Source: Phytopseudomonas straminea (GTDB lineage Bacteria; Pseudomonadota; Gammaproteobacteria; Pseudomonadales; Pseudomonadaceae). Taken from it: 64,000 bases of DNA. This document shows positions 57,140 to 64,000 of the stretch, piece after piece. The position numbers and the translations under genes were made by a program. The stretch is taken from contig NZ_FOMO01000001.1 of assembly GCF_900112645.1 (NCBI RefSeq), positions 496,001 to 560,000 of the forward strand, in the 5' to 3' direction. The first letter of the stretch is position 1. Each line of letters starts with the position of its first letter. A model generated the notes under the pieces. It was given only the letters and a program-made list of their open reading frames with translations. It had not been told where the DNA came from and made no database searches.

Positions 57140-57253
57140 GGCGCCGATCTGCACCGAACCCCGCCTGAATAGTGGCATTTCGCCGCTTTTCGTCATGAGC
57201 ACGGGCCGCCAGGCTGTTAGGCGGCGAGCGCTCATTCGACCCCTGGGCCTGAC

Positions 57254-58306
57254 ATGGAGAGCACCTACGTGGTGGATGTGTCGCACCTGCTCAACCCGGT
57301 ATCCGACGAGACGCCGCACGGCGAAGACCTCGAATACGACGCCGAATTTCTCGAGCTCGAGCGTCTCGCCCTGGGCCAGCCCGAGCGCCAAATGGGCCAG
57401 TCGGTCATCGCTGCCGAGCCGCCGGACTGGCGCCAGGTGCGCGAGCGCGCCAGCGACCTGTTCGTCCGTAGCAAGGACCTGCGCCTGGCCAGCCTGTACC
57501 TGCAGAGCGCCATCGCTCTCGAGGGCCTGAATGGCCTGGCCCAGGGCCTGACCCTGGTACGCGAGCTACTGACCCAGTACTGGGAAGGCGTCTACCCGCA
57601 GCTCGACGCCGACGATGACAACGACCCGACCATTCGCATCAACGCGCTCAATGCACTGAGCGCCGAGCCGGTAATCGTGCTGTTGCGCGAAGCCAGCATC
57701 ACCCGCTCGCGGGCCTTCGGTGCGGTAAGCATCCGCGCAGCCCTGAATGCCGCCGACCTGCAGCGCTTCGCCAGCGAAACCCTGTCGCCCGAACAACTGC
57801 GTGGCGCCTTTCTAGATACCGACGCCGAGCTGCTCAACAGCACCCGCGTAGCCCTTGACGAGGCCGCCGCGGCCCTGGCCGATATCGAAGGTCTGCTCAG
57901 CGATCGCGTCGGCTCGGCGCAAAGTGCCAACCTCGAATCCCTCAAGCAGTTGCTGCGCCACACCCGGCAGATCTTCAACGACCAGGCACCGGTGGCCGGC
58001 GATGACTCGTCCTACAGCGAAGAGATGTCCGCCTACAGCGACGCCGCTGATGACGCGAGCAGTGCGCCACCAGCAGCGCGCCAGGCGCCTGCCGCACCCG
58101 GTCGGATCGCCAGCCGCGACGATGTGCTGCGTACCCTCGACCGCCTGCTCGAATATTACGCCCAGCACGAACCTTCCAGCCCGGTCCCGGTCTTACTGAC
58201 GCGCGCGCAGAAGCTGGTCACCGCGGATTTCGCGGAAATCGTGCGCAATCTGATTCCCGACGGTATGTCGCAGTTCGAAAACCTGCGCGGCCCCGAATAC
58301 GACTAA
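57254..58306 (+). CDS. tssA: T6SS TssA (ImpA N-domain) protein
   Basis: Helps baseplate priming and sheath assembly. The 350 residues contain the ImpA N-terminal domain (about 8-130: HGEDLEYDAEF, QSVIAAEPPDWR, SKDLRLASLYLQSAIALEGL), a linker near 255-275 and the C-terminal domain that includes RTLDRLLEYYAQHEPSSPVP. Start ATG 57254 has a weak ribosome site. GTG codons at 57269 and 57272 are alternatives. It heads the rightward operon, divergent from fha1. Confidence 0.94.
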   Translation: MESTYVVDVSHLLNPVSDETPHGEDLEYDAEFLELERLALGQPERQMGQSVIAAEPPDWRQVRERASDLFVRSKDLRLASLYLQSAIALEGLNGLAQGLTLVRELLTQYWEGVYPQLDADDDNDPTIRINALNALSAEPVIVLLREASITRSRAFGAVSIRAALNAADLQRFASETLSPEQLRGAFLDTDAELLNSTRVALDEAAAALADIEGLLSDRVGSAQSANLESLKQLLRHTRQIFNDQAPVAGDDSSYSEEMSAYSDAADDASSAPPAARQAPAAPGRIASRDDVLRTLDRLLEYYAQHEPSSPVPVLLTRAQKLVTADFAEIVRNLIPDGMSQFENLRGPEYD

Positions 58307-58393
58307 CGTGCGGCGGATCTTCAGGGAAGCCCCACGCACACAGCTACCGGCCATTGGCCGCAGAAGCCAGTGCCCATGCACAGGAGGAGCAAC

Positions 58394-58912
58394 ATGAGTA
58401 ACACCACCAGCAGCCAGAAATTCATCGCGCGCAACCGCGCCCCGCGGGTGCAGATCGAGTACGACGTGGAGCTGTACGGCGCCGAGAAAAAGGTGCAGTT
58501 GCCCTTCGTCATGGGCGTGATGGCCGACCTCGCCGGCAAGCCGGAAGAGCCGTTGGCCGCCGTCGCCGATCGCAAGTTCCTGGAAATCGACGCTGATAAC
58601 TTCGACTCGCGCCTCAAGGCCATGAAGCCGCGCGCGGCCTTCCACGTGCCCAACGCGCTGACTGGTGAGGGCAACCTGAGCCTGGACATCACCTTCGAGA
58701 GCATGGACGACTTCAGCCCGGCGGCCATCGCTCGCAAGGTCGATTCGCTCAACCAGTTGCTCGAAGCACGCACCCAGCTCGCCAACCTGCTGACCTACAT
58801 GGACGGCAAGACTGGCGCCGAAGAGCTGATCATCAAGGCGATCAAGGACCCGGCCCTGCTGCAGGCCCTGGCCAGTGCGCCCAAGCCCCAAGACAACGAG
58901 CCGCAAGCCTAA
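58394..58912 (+). CDS. tssB: T6SS sheath small subunit TssB
   Basis: Forms the contractile sheath with TssC. The 172 residues begin at ATG 58394 after the strong site CAGGAGGAGC. Blocks typical of TssB are NRAPRVQIEYDVELYGAEKKVQLPF, FLEIDADNFD and DALLxxx-type AFHVPN, with a helical C-terminus containing ELIIKAIKDPALLQAL. It lies 87 bp after tssA and 12 bp before tssC. Confidence 0.97.
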   Translation: MSNTTSSQKFIARNRAPRVQIEYDVELYGAEKKVQLPFVMGVMADLAGKPEEPLAAVADRKFLEIDADNFDSRLKAMKPRAAFHVPNALTGEGNLSLDITFESMDDFSPAAIARKVDSLNQLLEARTQLANLLTYMDGKTGAEELIIKAIKDPALLQALASAPKPQDNEPQA

Positions 58913-58924
58913 GAGGACGCCACG

Positions 58925-60418
58925 ATGAGCCAACAGCCCCAGGCGTCCGAACAGTCGCTTGCCACCTCCGAACAGACCAGCGAATTCGCCTCGCTGCTGC
59001 TGCAGGAATTCAAACCCAAGACCGAGCGTGCCCGTGAAGCGGTGGAAACCGCTGTGCGCACCCTGGCCGAGCATGCCCTGAGCAAGACCGACCTGATCTC
59101 CGACGACGCCATCAAGTCGGTGGAATCGATCATCGCCGCGATCGACGCCAAGCTCACCGCTCAGGTCAACCTGATCATGCACCACCCGGACTTCCAACAG
59201 CTGGAAAGCGCCTGGCGTGGCCTGCACTACCTGGTCAACAACACCGAGACCGACGAGCAGCTGAAGATCCGCGTGCTCAACATCTCCAAGCCCGAACTGC
59301 ACAAGACCCTGAAGAAATTCAAGGGCACCGCCTGGGACCAGAGCCCGATCTTCAAGAAGCTCTACGAAGAGGAATACGGTCAGTTCGGTGGCGAGCCCTA
59401 CGGCTGCCTGGTGGGCGACTACTACTTCGACCAGTCGCCGCCCGATGTCGAGCTGCTCGGTGAGATCGCCAAGATTTCCGCCGCCATGCACTCGCCGTTC
59501 ATTTCCGCGGCCTCGCCGACGGTCATGGGCATGGGCTCGTGGCAGGAGCTGTCCAACCCGCGCGACCTGACCAAGATCTTCACCACGCCCGAATACGCCG
59601 GCTGGCGTTCGCTGCGTGACTCCGAGGATTCGCGCTACATCGGCCTGACCATGCCGCGCTTCCTGGCGCGTCAGCCTTACGGTGCGAAGACCGATCCGGT
59701 CGAAGAGTTCGCCTTCGAGGAAGAAACCGACGGCGCCGACAGCAGCAAGTACACCTGGGCCAACTCGGCGTACGCCATGGCGGTCAACATCAACCGTTCG
59801 TTCAAACTGTACGGCTGGTGCTCGCGCATCCGTGGCGTGGAGTCGGGCGGTGAAGTGCCGAACCTGCCGGCGCATACCTTCCCCACCGACGACGGTGGCG
59901 TGGACATGAAGTGCCCGACCGAAATCGCCATTTCCGACCGCCGCGAAGCGGAACTGGCGAAGAACGGCTTCATGCCGCTGCTGCACAAGAAGAACACCGA
60001 CCTGGCCGCCTTCATCGGCGCCCAGTCGCTGCACAAGCCGGCCGAGTACGACGATCCGGACGCCACCGCCAACGCCAACCTGGCCGCGCGCCTGCCGTAC
60101 CTGTTCGCCACCTGCCGCTTCGCTCACTACCTGAAGTGCATCGTGCGCGACAAGATCGGCTCGTTCAAAGAGCGCGACGAGATGCAGCGCTGGTTGCAGG
60201 ACTGGATCCTCAACTACGTCGACGGTGACCCGGCGCACTCCACCGAAACCACCAAGGCCCAGCACCCGCTGGCCGAAGCGGAAGTGGTGGTCGAGGAAAT
60301 CGAGGGCAACCCGGGTTACTACAGCTCCAAGTTCTATCTGCGCCCGCACTACCAGCTCGAAGGGCTGACCGTGTCGCTGCGCCTGGTATCCAAACTGCCT
60401 TCGGCCAAGGGGGCCTGA
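58925..60418 (+). CDS. tssC: T6SS sheath large subunit TssC
   Basis: Large sheath subunit of 497 residues, the usual length. Conserved blocks are LESAWRGLHYLVNNTET (about residue 97), EYGQFGGEPYGCLVGDYYFD (150-170), FISAASPTVMGMGSW, the central VNINRSFKLYGWCSRIRGVESGG and the C-terminal YYSSKFYLRPHYQLEGLTVSLRLVS. ATG 58925 follows AAGAGGACGCC. Disassembly is by ClpV, which is not within the window. Confidence 0.98.
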   Translation: MSQQPQASEQSLATSEQTSEFASLLLQEFKPKTERAREAVETAVRTLAEHALSKTDLISDDAIKSVESIIAAIDAKLTAQVNLIMHHPDFQQLESAWRGLHYLVNNTETDEQLKIRVLNISKPELHKTLKKFKGTAWDQSPIFKKLYEEEYGQFGGEPYGCLVGDYYFDQSPPDVELLGEIAKISAAMHSPFISAASPTVMGMGSWQELSNPRDLTKIFTTPEYAGWRSLRDSEDSRYIGLTMPRFLARQPYGAKTDPVEEFAFEEETDGADSSKYTWANSAYAMAVNINRSFKLYGWCSRIRGVESGGEVPNLPAHTFPTDDGGVDMKCPTEIAISDRREAELAKNGFMPLLHKKNTDLAAFIGAQSLHKPAEYDDPDATANANLAARLPYLFATCRFAHYLKCIVRDKIGSFKERDEMQRWLQDWILNYVDGDPAHSTETTKAQHPLAEAEVVVEEIEGNPGYYSSKFYLRPHYQLEGLTVSLRLVSKLPSAKGA

Positions 60419-60433
60419 GGCTCGTCACTGTGG

Positions 60434-60451
60434 CGCCCGCATTGGCGGGCG
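60434..60451 (+). other. Stem-loop between tssC and hcp
   Basis: CGCCCGC-ATTG-GCGGGCG lies 16 bp after the tssC stop and about 40 bp before hcp. It could stabilise the 5' end of an hcp transcript after processing or attenuate upstream transcription. There is no T tract. Confidence 0.6.
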
Positions 60452-60491
60452 TAGCTGAAACAGAGTGGCAAAAGCCACGAAAGGAGGAATG

Positions 60492-60980
60492 ATGGCTGTT
60501 GATATGTTCATCAAGATTGGCGACGTCAAGGGCGAGTCCAAAGACAAGGCCCACGCCGACGAAATCGACGTACTGGCCTGGAGCTGGGGCATGAGCCAGT
60601 CCGGTTCCATGCACGTTGGCGGTGGCGGCGGTGCCGGCAAGGTCAATATCCAGGATCTGTCGCTGACCAAGTACGTCGACAAATCCAGCCCCAACCTGAT
60701 GATGGCCTGCTCCAGCGGCAAGCACTATCCGGAAGCCAAGCTGACCGTCCGCAAAGCCGGCGGTGACTCCCAGGTCGAGTACCTGATCATCACCTTGAAA
60801 GAAGTGCTGGTGTCGTCCATCAGCACCGGCGGCAGCGGTGGTGAAGATCGCCTGACCGAGAACGTCACCCTGAACTTCGCTCAGGTGCTGGTCGACTACC
60901 AGCCGCAGAAAGCCGACGGCGCCAAAGACGGTGGCCCGGTCAAGTACGGCTGGAACATCCGCCAGAACGTCAAGGTGTAA
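60492..60980 (+). CDS. hcp: T6SS inner-tube protein Hcp (Hcp1 type)
   Basis: Hexameric tube protein secreted by the T6SS and used as an effector chaperone. The 162 residues start at ATG 60492 (MAVDMFIKIGDVKGES), preceded by AAGGAGG. An in-frame ATG directly upstream is less suitable. Conserved stretches are DVLAWSWGMSQSGS, KYVDKSSPNLMMACSSG and STGGSGGEDRLTENV, and it ends NIRQNVKV. It is close to P. aeruginosa Hcp1 by eye. Hairpins flank it on both sides, and it is expected to be the most abundant product of the operon. Confidence 0.98.
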   Translation: MAVDMFIKIGDVKGESKDKAHADEIDVLAWSWGMSQSGSMHVGGGGGAGKVNIQDLSLTKYVDKSSPNLMMACSSGKHYPEAKLTVRKAGGDSQVEYLIITLKEVLVSSISTGGSGGEDRLTENVTLNFAQVLVDYQPQKADGAKDGGPVKYGWNIRQNVKV

Positions 60981-61002
60981 CACCACCCGCCTTGCGGGTA
61001 CA

Positions 61003-61035
61003 CAGCGATGCCCGGCACTGCGCCGGGCATCGCTG
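61003..61035 (+). terminator. Strong hairpin after hcp
   Basis: CAGCGATGCCCGGC and GCCGGGCATCGCTG form a perfect 14-bp stem with a 5-nt loop, 22 bp after hcp. No run of T follows, so it may act as partial attenuator and 3'-end protector, leaving the downstream tagJ-tssE-tssF at lower level. Confidence 0.7.
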
Positions 61036-61146
61036 GTTCTGACCAGAACGAATTTTCGATGATGCGCTGTTCACTGCCAACGCAGGCGCAGCGCCTCGAA
61101 GGATCACCGCACGTACGCGGTGACCGCGCCAGTACAGGGACCGACA

Positions 61147-61947
61147 ATGACTGCCGAACAATACCTGCGTAACGCACAGCTCGACGACGCGCTGAAGGCG
61201 CTGCAGGACCAGGTTCGGGCGCAACCCGCCAAGGCCGAACTGCGCGTGTTCCTGTTCCAGCTGCTGGCCGTGATGGGCCAATGGAGCCGCGCGCAGAACC
61301 AGCTGAAGGTCGCCGGCGAGCTGGATGCTGCCTGCCTGCCGATGGTGCAGACCTACAGCACGGCATTGAACTGCGAAGCCCTGCGCGAGCAGGTGTTCGC
61401 CGGCAAGACCACGCCCGTGGTACTCGGCCAGCCGGCCGAATGGGTCGCGCCGCTGATTCTCGCCCTCGAACAGGACGCCCAGGGCAACGCCGCCGCAGCC
61501 CAGAGCCTGCGCGACCAGGCCTTCGAAGCCGCTGCCGCGGTGCCGGGCAAGCTCGATGACACCGCCTTCACCTGGCTGGCCGACGCCGACCCGCGCCTTG
61601 GCCCGGTGCTGGAGCTGATCGTCAACGGCCGCTACGTCTGGCTGCCCATGGAAAATATCGCCAGCCTCAGCGTCGAAGCGCCCAGTGATTTGCGTGACCT
61701 GGTCTGGCTGCCGGCCCAGCTGACCCTGACCAATGGCGGCAGCACCGTGGCGCTGATCCCCAGCCGCTACCCGGGTACTCACGCCAGCAGCGACGGCGCG
61801 CTGCGCCTGGCCCGCAAGACCGAATGGCAGGACGACGGCGTGCCGCTCGGCCAGCGCCTGCTGGCCTTCGATAGCGGCGACCAGGCGCTGTTCGATCTGC
61901 GCACGCTGAGCTTCGAGCACGGGAATGCTGCGGCATGGCCGACCTGA
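61147..61947 (+). CDS. tagJ: T6SS accessory protein TagJ (ImpE family)
   Basis: Accessory protein that binds the TssB N-terminus and helps sheath recycling by ClpV in P. aeruginosa. The 266 residues start at ATG 61147 ([20 protein letters not shown]). The first ~140 residues are helical TPR-like, followed by the ImpE-type C-terminal domain ([31 protein letters not shown], from about 140). A longer in-frame start (61120) is possible but lacks a ribosome site. It overlaps tssE by 13 bp. Confidence 0.93.
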   Translation: MTAEQYLRNAQLDDALKALQDQVRAQPAKAELRVFLFQLLAVMGQWSRAQNQLKVAGELDAACLPMVQTYSTALNCEALREQVFAGKTTPVVLGQPAEWVAPLILALEQDAQGNAAAAQSLRDQAFEAAAAVPGKLDDTAFTWLADADPRLGPVLELIVNGRYVWLPMENIASLSVEAPSDLRDLVWLPAQLTLTNGGSTVALIPSRYPGTHASSDGALRLARKTEWQDDGVPLGQRLLAFDSGDQALFDLRTLSFEHGNAAAWPT

Positions 61948-62450
61948 AACGTCAGGAGCGCCTGCAGCCCGCCCTGCTCGATCGTCTGCTCGACGACGAC
62001 CCGAGCAACCCGGCAGAGAGCGTCGACAAGCGCGTGCTGACCCTCAACCAGCTGCGCGCCTCGGTGCTGCGCGACCTGGCCTGGCTGTTCAATACCATCG
62101 CCCCGCTGACCAGCGACGACGAGGCCCTGACCCGGGCCGGCAGTTCGGTGGTCAATTTCGGCCTGCCGCCGCTGGCCGGGCATAGCGCCTCGAGCATCGA
62201 CATTAGGGCGGTCGAGCGCCTGCTGACCAAGGCCATCGCCGACTTCGAACCGCGCATCGTGCGCTCGTCGCTGCGCGTGCGCGCCCGCCAGGAGGCCGAG
62301 GAAATGAACCACAACTCCCTCAGCTTCGAGATCGAGGGTGATCTCTGGGCCCACCCGATGCCACTGCGCCTGCTGCTGACCACCGAACTGGATCTGGAAA
62401 CCGGGCACGTCCAGGTATTGCCCGCCGACGCCTCACGGAGACGCCGATGA
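61935..62450 (+). CDS. tssE: T6SS baseplate protein TssE
   Basis: gp25-like wedge subunit of the baseplate. The 171 residues include the family N-terminus [15 protein letters not shown], the central block [31 protein letters not shown], and a C-terminal gp25/lysozyme-fold segment, with FEPRI in the conserved E-P-R region. It overlaps tagJ by 13 bp and tssF by 4 bp (ATGA at 62447-62450), so the three are translated as a unit. Confidence 0.95.
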   Translation: MADLKRQERLQPALLDRLLDDDPSNPAESVDKRVLTLNQLRASVLRDLAWLFNTIAPLTSDDEALTRAGSSVVNFGLPPLAGHSASSIDIRAVERLLTKAIADFEPRIVRSSLRVRARQEAEEMNHNSLSFEIEGDLWAHPMPLRLLLTTELDLETGHVQVLPADASRRRR

Positions 62451-64000
62451 ACCCGCGCCTGCTCGGTTACTACAATCAGGAGCTGCAGCACATCCGCGAA
62501 AGCGCGGAGGAGTTCGCCCGTGAATTCCCGAAGATCGCCAGCCGCCTGAGCCTGTCCGGCGTCGAGTGCGCCGACCCCTACGTGGAGCGCCTGCTAGAAG
62601 GTTTCGCCTACCTGACTGCACGGGTGCAGCTCAAACTCGACGCCGAATACCCGACCTTCACCCACAATCTGCTGGAAATCGCCTATCCGCACTACCTGGC
62701 ACCGACGCCGTCGATGACCGTGGTGCAGTTGTGCGCCGACCCCAACGAAGGCTCGCTGAGCAGCGGCTTCACCCTGGAGCGCGGCGCTTCATTGCGCGGT
62801 GCCCTGGGCAGCGAGGCGCAGACCGCCTGCGAATACCGCACCTGCCAGCCAGTCACCCTGTGGCCGCTGGAGGTCACCCAGGCCAGCTATTTCGGCAACC
62901 CGAGTACCCAGCTCGGCCGCCTGGCGGCCAGCGAACCGGGCGCCAAGGCCGCCGTGCGGCTGCGTCTGCACACCGGTGCCGGGCTGCCGTTCAATGCGCT
63001 GGATCTGGATAACCTGACCTTCTTCCTGCATGGTGCCGACGAGCAGCCGTTCCGCCTCTACGAACAACTGATGGGCAACGTCTGCGCACTGTTCGTCCGT
63101 GCCGTGGATGGTTCCTGGGTCGAACGCCTGCCGCCGGACAACCTGCGCGCGCGTGGCTTCGATGACCAGGACGCTGCCCTGCCGGTGGTGCCCCGCGCCT
63201 TCCAGGGCTATCGCCTGTTGCAGGAATACTTCGCCCTGCCCAACCGTTTCCTGTTCGTCGAGCTGACCGGCCTCAAGCGCGCCGTGCAGCGCAACGCCAG
63301 CCAGGAACTGGAGCTCGTGGTGCTGTTCAACCGCCTCGACAACAGCCTGGAAAACAGCATCGGTGCCGAGCAGTTCCGGCTGTTCTGCACCCCGGCGATC
63401 AACCTGTTCGCCCGCCGTGCCGACCGCATTCACCTGAGCGACCGCGTGCACGAGCACCAGATCATCGCCGACCGCACCCGACCGCAGGATTTCGAGATCC
63501 ATTCGGTCACCGAGGTCAGCGGCCATGGCAGCGGCCCCGAACAGCCGTTCCAGCCGTTCTACGCGGTGCGCGACCCGTCGCGTTATGGTCGCGAACAGGC
63601 CTGGTACAGCCTGCGCCGCGAGCCTCGCGTGCTGTCGAGCAAGCAACGGCGCAACGGCCCGCGCTCGACCTACGTGGGCAGCGAGACCTTCATCTCCCTG
63701 GTCGACGCCAACCAGGCGCCCTACCGCCATGACCTGCGCCAACTGGGCATCGCCGCGCTGTGCACCAACCGAGACCTGCCGCTGTCGATGCCGATCGGCG
63801 GCACGCGCAGCGACTTCACCCTCGAAGACAGCGCCCCGGTGGTCGCCGTGCGCTGCCTGGCCGGCCCCAGCCGCCCACGGGCCAGCCGCGCCCACGACGC
63901 CAGTGCCTGGCGTCTGATCAGCCAGCTGTCGCTCAACTATTTATCGCTCAGCGAGCAAGGCCAGGGCGCCGCGGCGCTGCGCGAACTGCTACGCCTGTAC
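62447..64000 (+). CDS. tssF: T6SS baseplate protein TssF, 3' end outside window
   Basis: Baseplate wedge component. From ATG 62447 the frame stays open for 518 codons to the window end without a stop. [24 protein letters not shown] is the usual TssF N-terminus. Further blocks are [42 protein letters not shown] and later [17 protein letters not shown] and QPFYAVRD. About 100 residues are probably missing. tssG, clpV and vgrG are expected next by analogy with the H1 locus of P. aeruginosa. Confidence 0.96.
   Translation, partial: MNPRLLGYYNQELQHIRESAEEFAREFPKIASRLSLSGVECADPYVERLLEGFAYLTARVQLKLDAEYPTFTHNLLEIAYPHYLAPTPSMTVVQLCADPNEGSLSSGFTLERGASLRGALGSEAQTACEYRTCQPVTLWPLEVTQASYFGNPSTQLGRLAASEPGAKAAVRLRLHTGAGLPFNALDLDNLTFFLHGADEQPFRLYEQLMGNVCALFVRAVDGSWVERLPPDNLRARGFDDQDAALPVVPRAFQGYRLLQEYFALPNRFLFVELTGLKRAVQRNASQELELVVLFNRLDNSLENSIGAEQFRLFCTPAINLFARRADRIHLSDRVHEHQIIADRTRPQDFEIHSVTEVSGHGSGPEQPFQPFYAVRDPSRYGREQAWYSLRREPRVLSSKQRRNGPRSTYVGSETFISLVDANQAPYRHDLRQLGIAALCTNRDLPLSMPIGGTRSDFTLEDSAPVVAVRCLAGPSRPRASRAHDASAWRLISQLSLNYLSLSEQGQGAAALRELLRLY

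Noticed and set aside
57170..57186. Possible sigma-54 promoter (TGGCATTTCGCCGCT) before tssA
   Set aside because: GG and GC elements are one base closer than the required spacing, and the downstream box is poor.
58193..60349. 718-codon minus-strand frame opposite tssB-tssC
   Set aside because: Shadow of strongly conserved sheath genes.

Overview
The window is 64 kb of high-GC chromosomal DNA from a Pseudomonas, probably outside the best-known species and perhaps of the mendocina/oleovorans/alcaligenes type. The genus call rests on gene content and order: yggS-proC-yggT-yggU-metX-metW-rdgB-hemW, rph-yicC-gmk-rpoZ-spoT-ridA, exbB-exbD-tonB-oxyR-recG, ubiC-ubiA-phoB-phoR, and dgcH-nuclease-dsbA-cytochrome c4, followed by a type VI secretion locus of the P. 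aeruginosa H1 type. Comparisons with PAO1 or P. putida gene order are from memory. No rRNA, tRNA, CRISPR array, insertion sequence or prophage gene was seen.

Layout. 1-9104 (+): housekeeping block, starting inside yggS. It covers proline and methionine synthesis, nucleotide-pool cleaning and the heme chaperone HemW, and it also holds a 122-bp palindromic repeat and a dynamin-like GTPase. 9111-11365 (-): an unknown membrane protein, a DUF4870 protein and RNase PH. 11529-16230 (+): yicC, gmk, rpoZ, spoT, ridA. 16270-17127 (-): an SDR-type epimerase. 17295-24239 (+): the TonB-ExbB-ExbD energiser, oxyR, recG and a YbaK-HDOD fusion. 24288-26633 (-): SCP2-like protein, HU, rubredoxin reductase and a 55-aa rubredoxin. 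26778-33684 (+): ubiC, ubiA, phoB (with a Pho box), phoR, a CorC-type membrane protein, an outer-membrane barrel and a nuclease-like protein. 33701-39088 (-): M23 peptidase, diguanylate cyclase DgcH, a second nuclease-like protein, DsbA and cytochrome c4.

39436-64000 is a T6SS island in two divergent arms around a 343-bp control region (56911-57253). The leftward arm, in transcription order, is fha1-tssJ-tssK-tssL-tssM-tagF-pppA-ppkA-tagT-tagS-tagR-tagQ. The rightward arm is tssA-tssB-tssC-hcp-tagJ-tssE-tssF, with tssF cut by the window end. tssG, clpV and vgrG are expected beyond 64000. The leftward arm carries the whole threonine-phosphorylation switch: TagQRST sensing, PpkA kinase, PppA phosphatase and Fha1 as target. 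It also carries the negative regulator TagF. Most genes from tssK through tagR overlap by 1-8 bp, which suggests one translationally coupled operon.

The least explained items are the palindromic repeat at 2047-2168, the orphan dynamin-like GTPase, the unknown membrane protein at 9111-10109, the orphan barrel at 32060-32815, the hexanucleotide repeats inside fha1 and dgcH, and the dyads in the T6SS control region. I did not find a clearly new multigene system. The T6SS is a recognised type with some local peculiarities.
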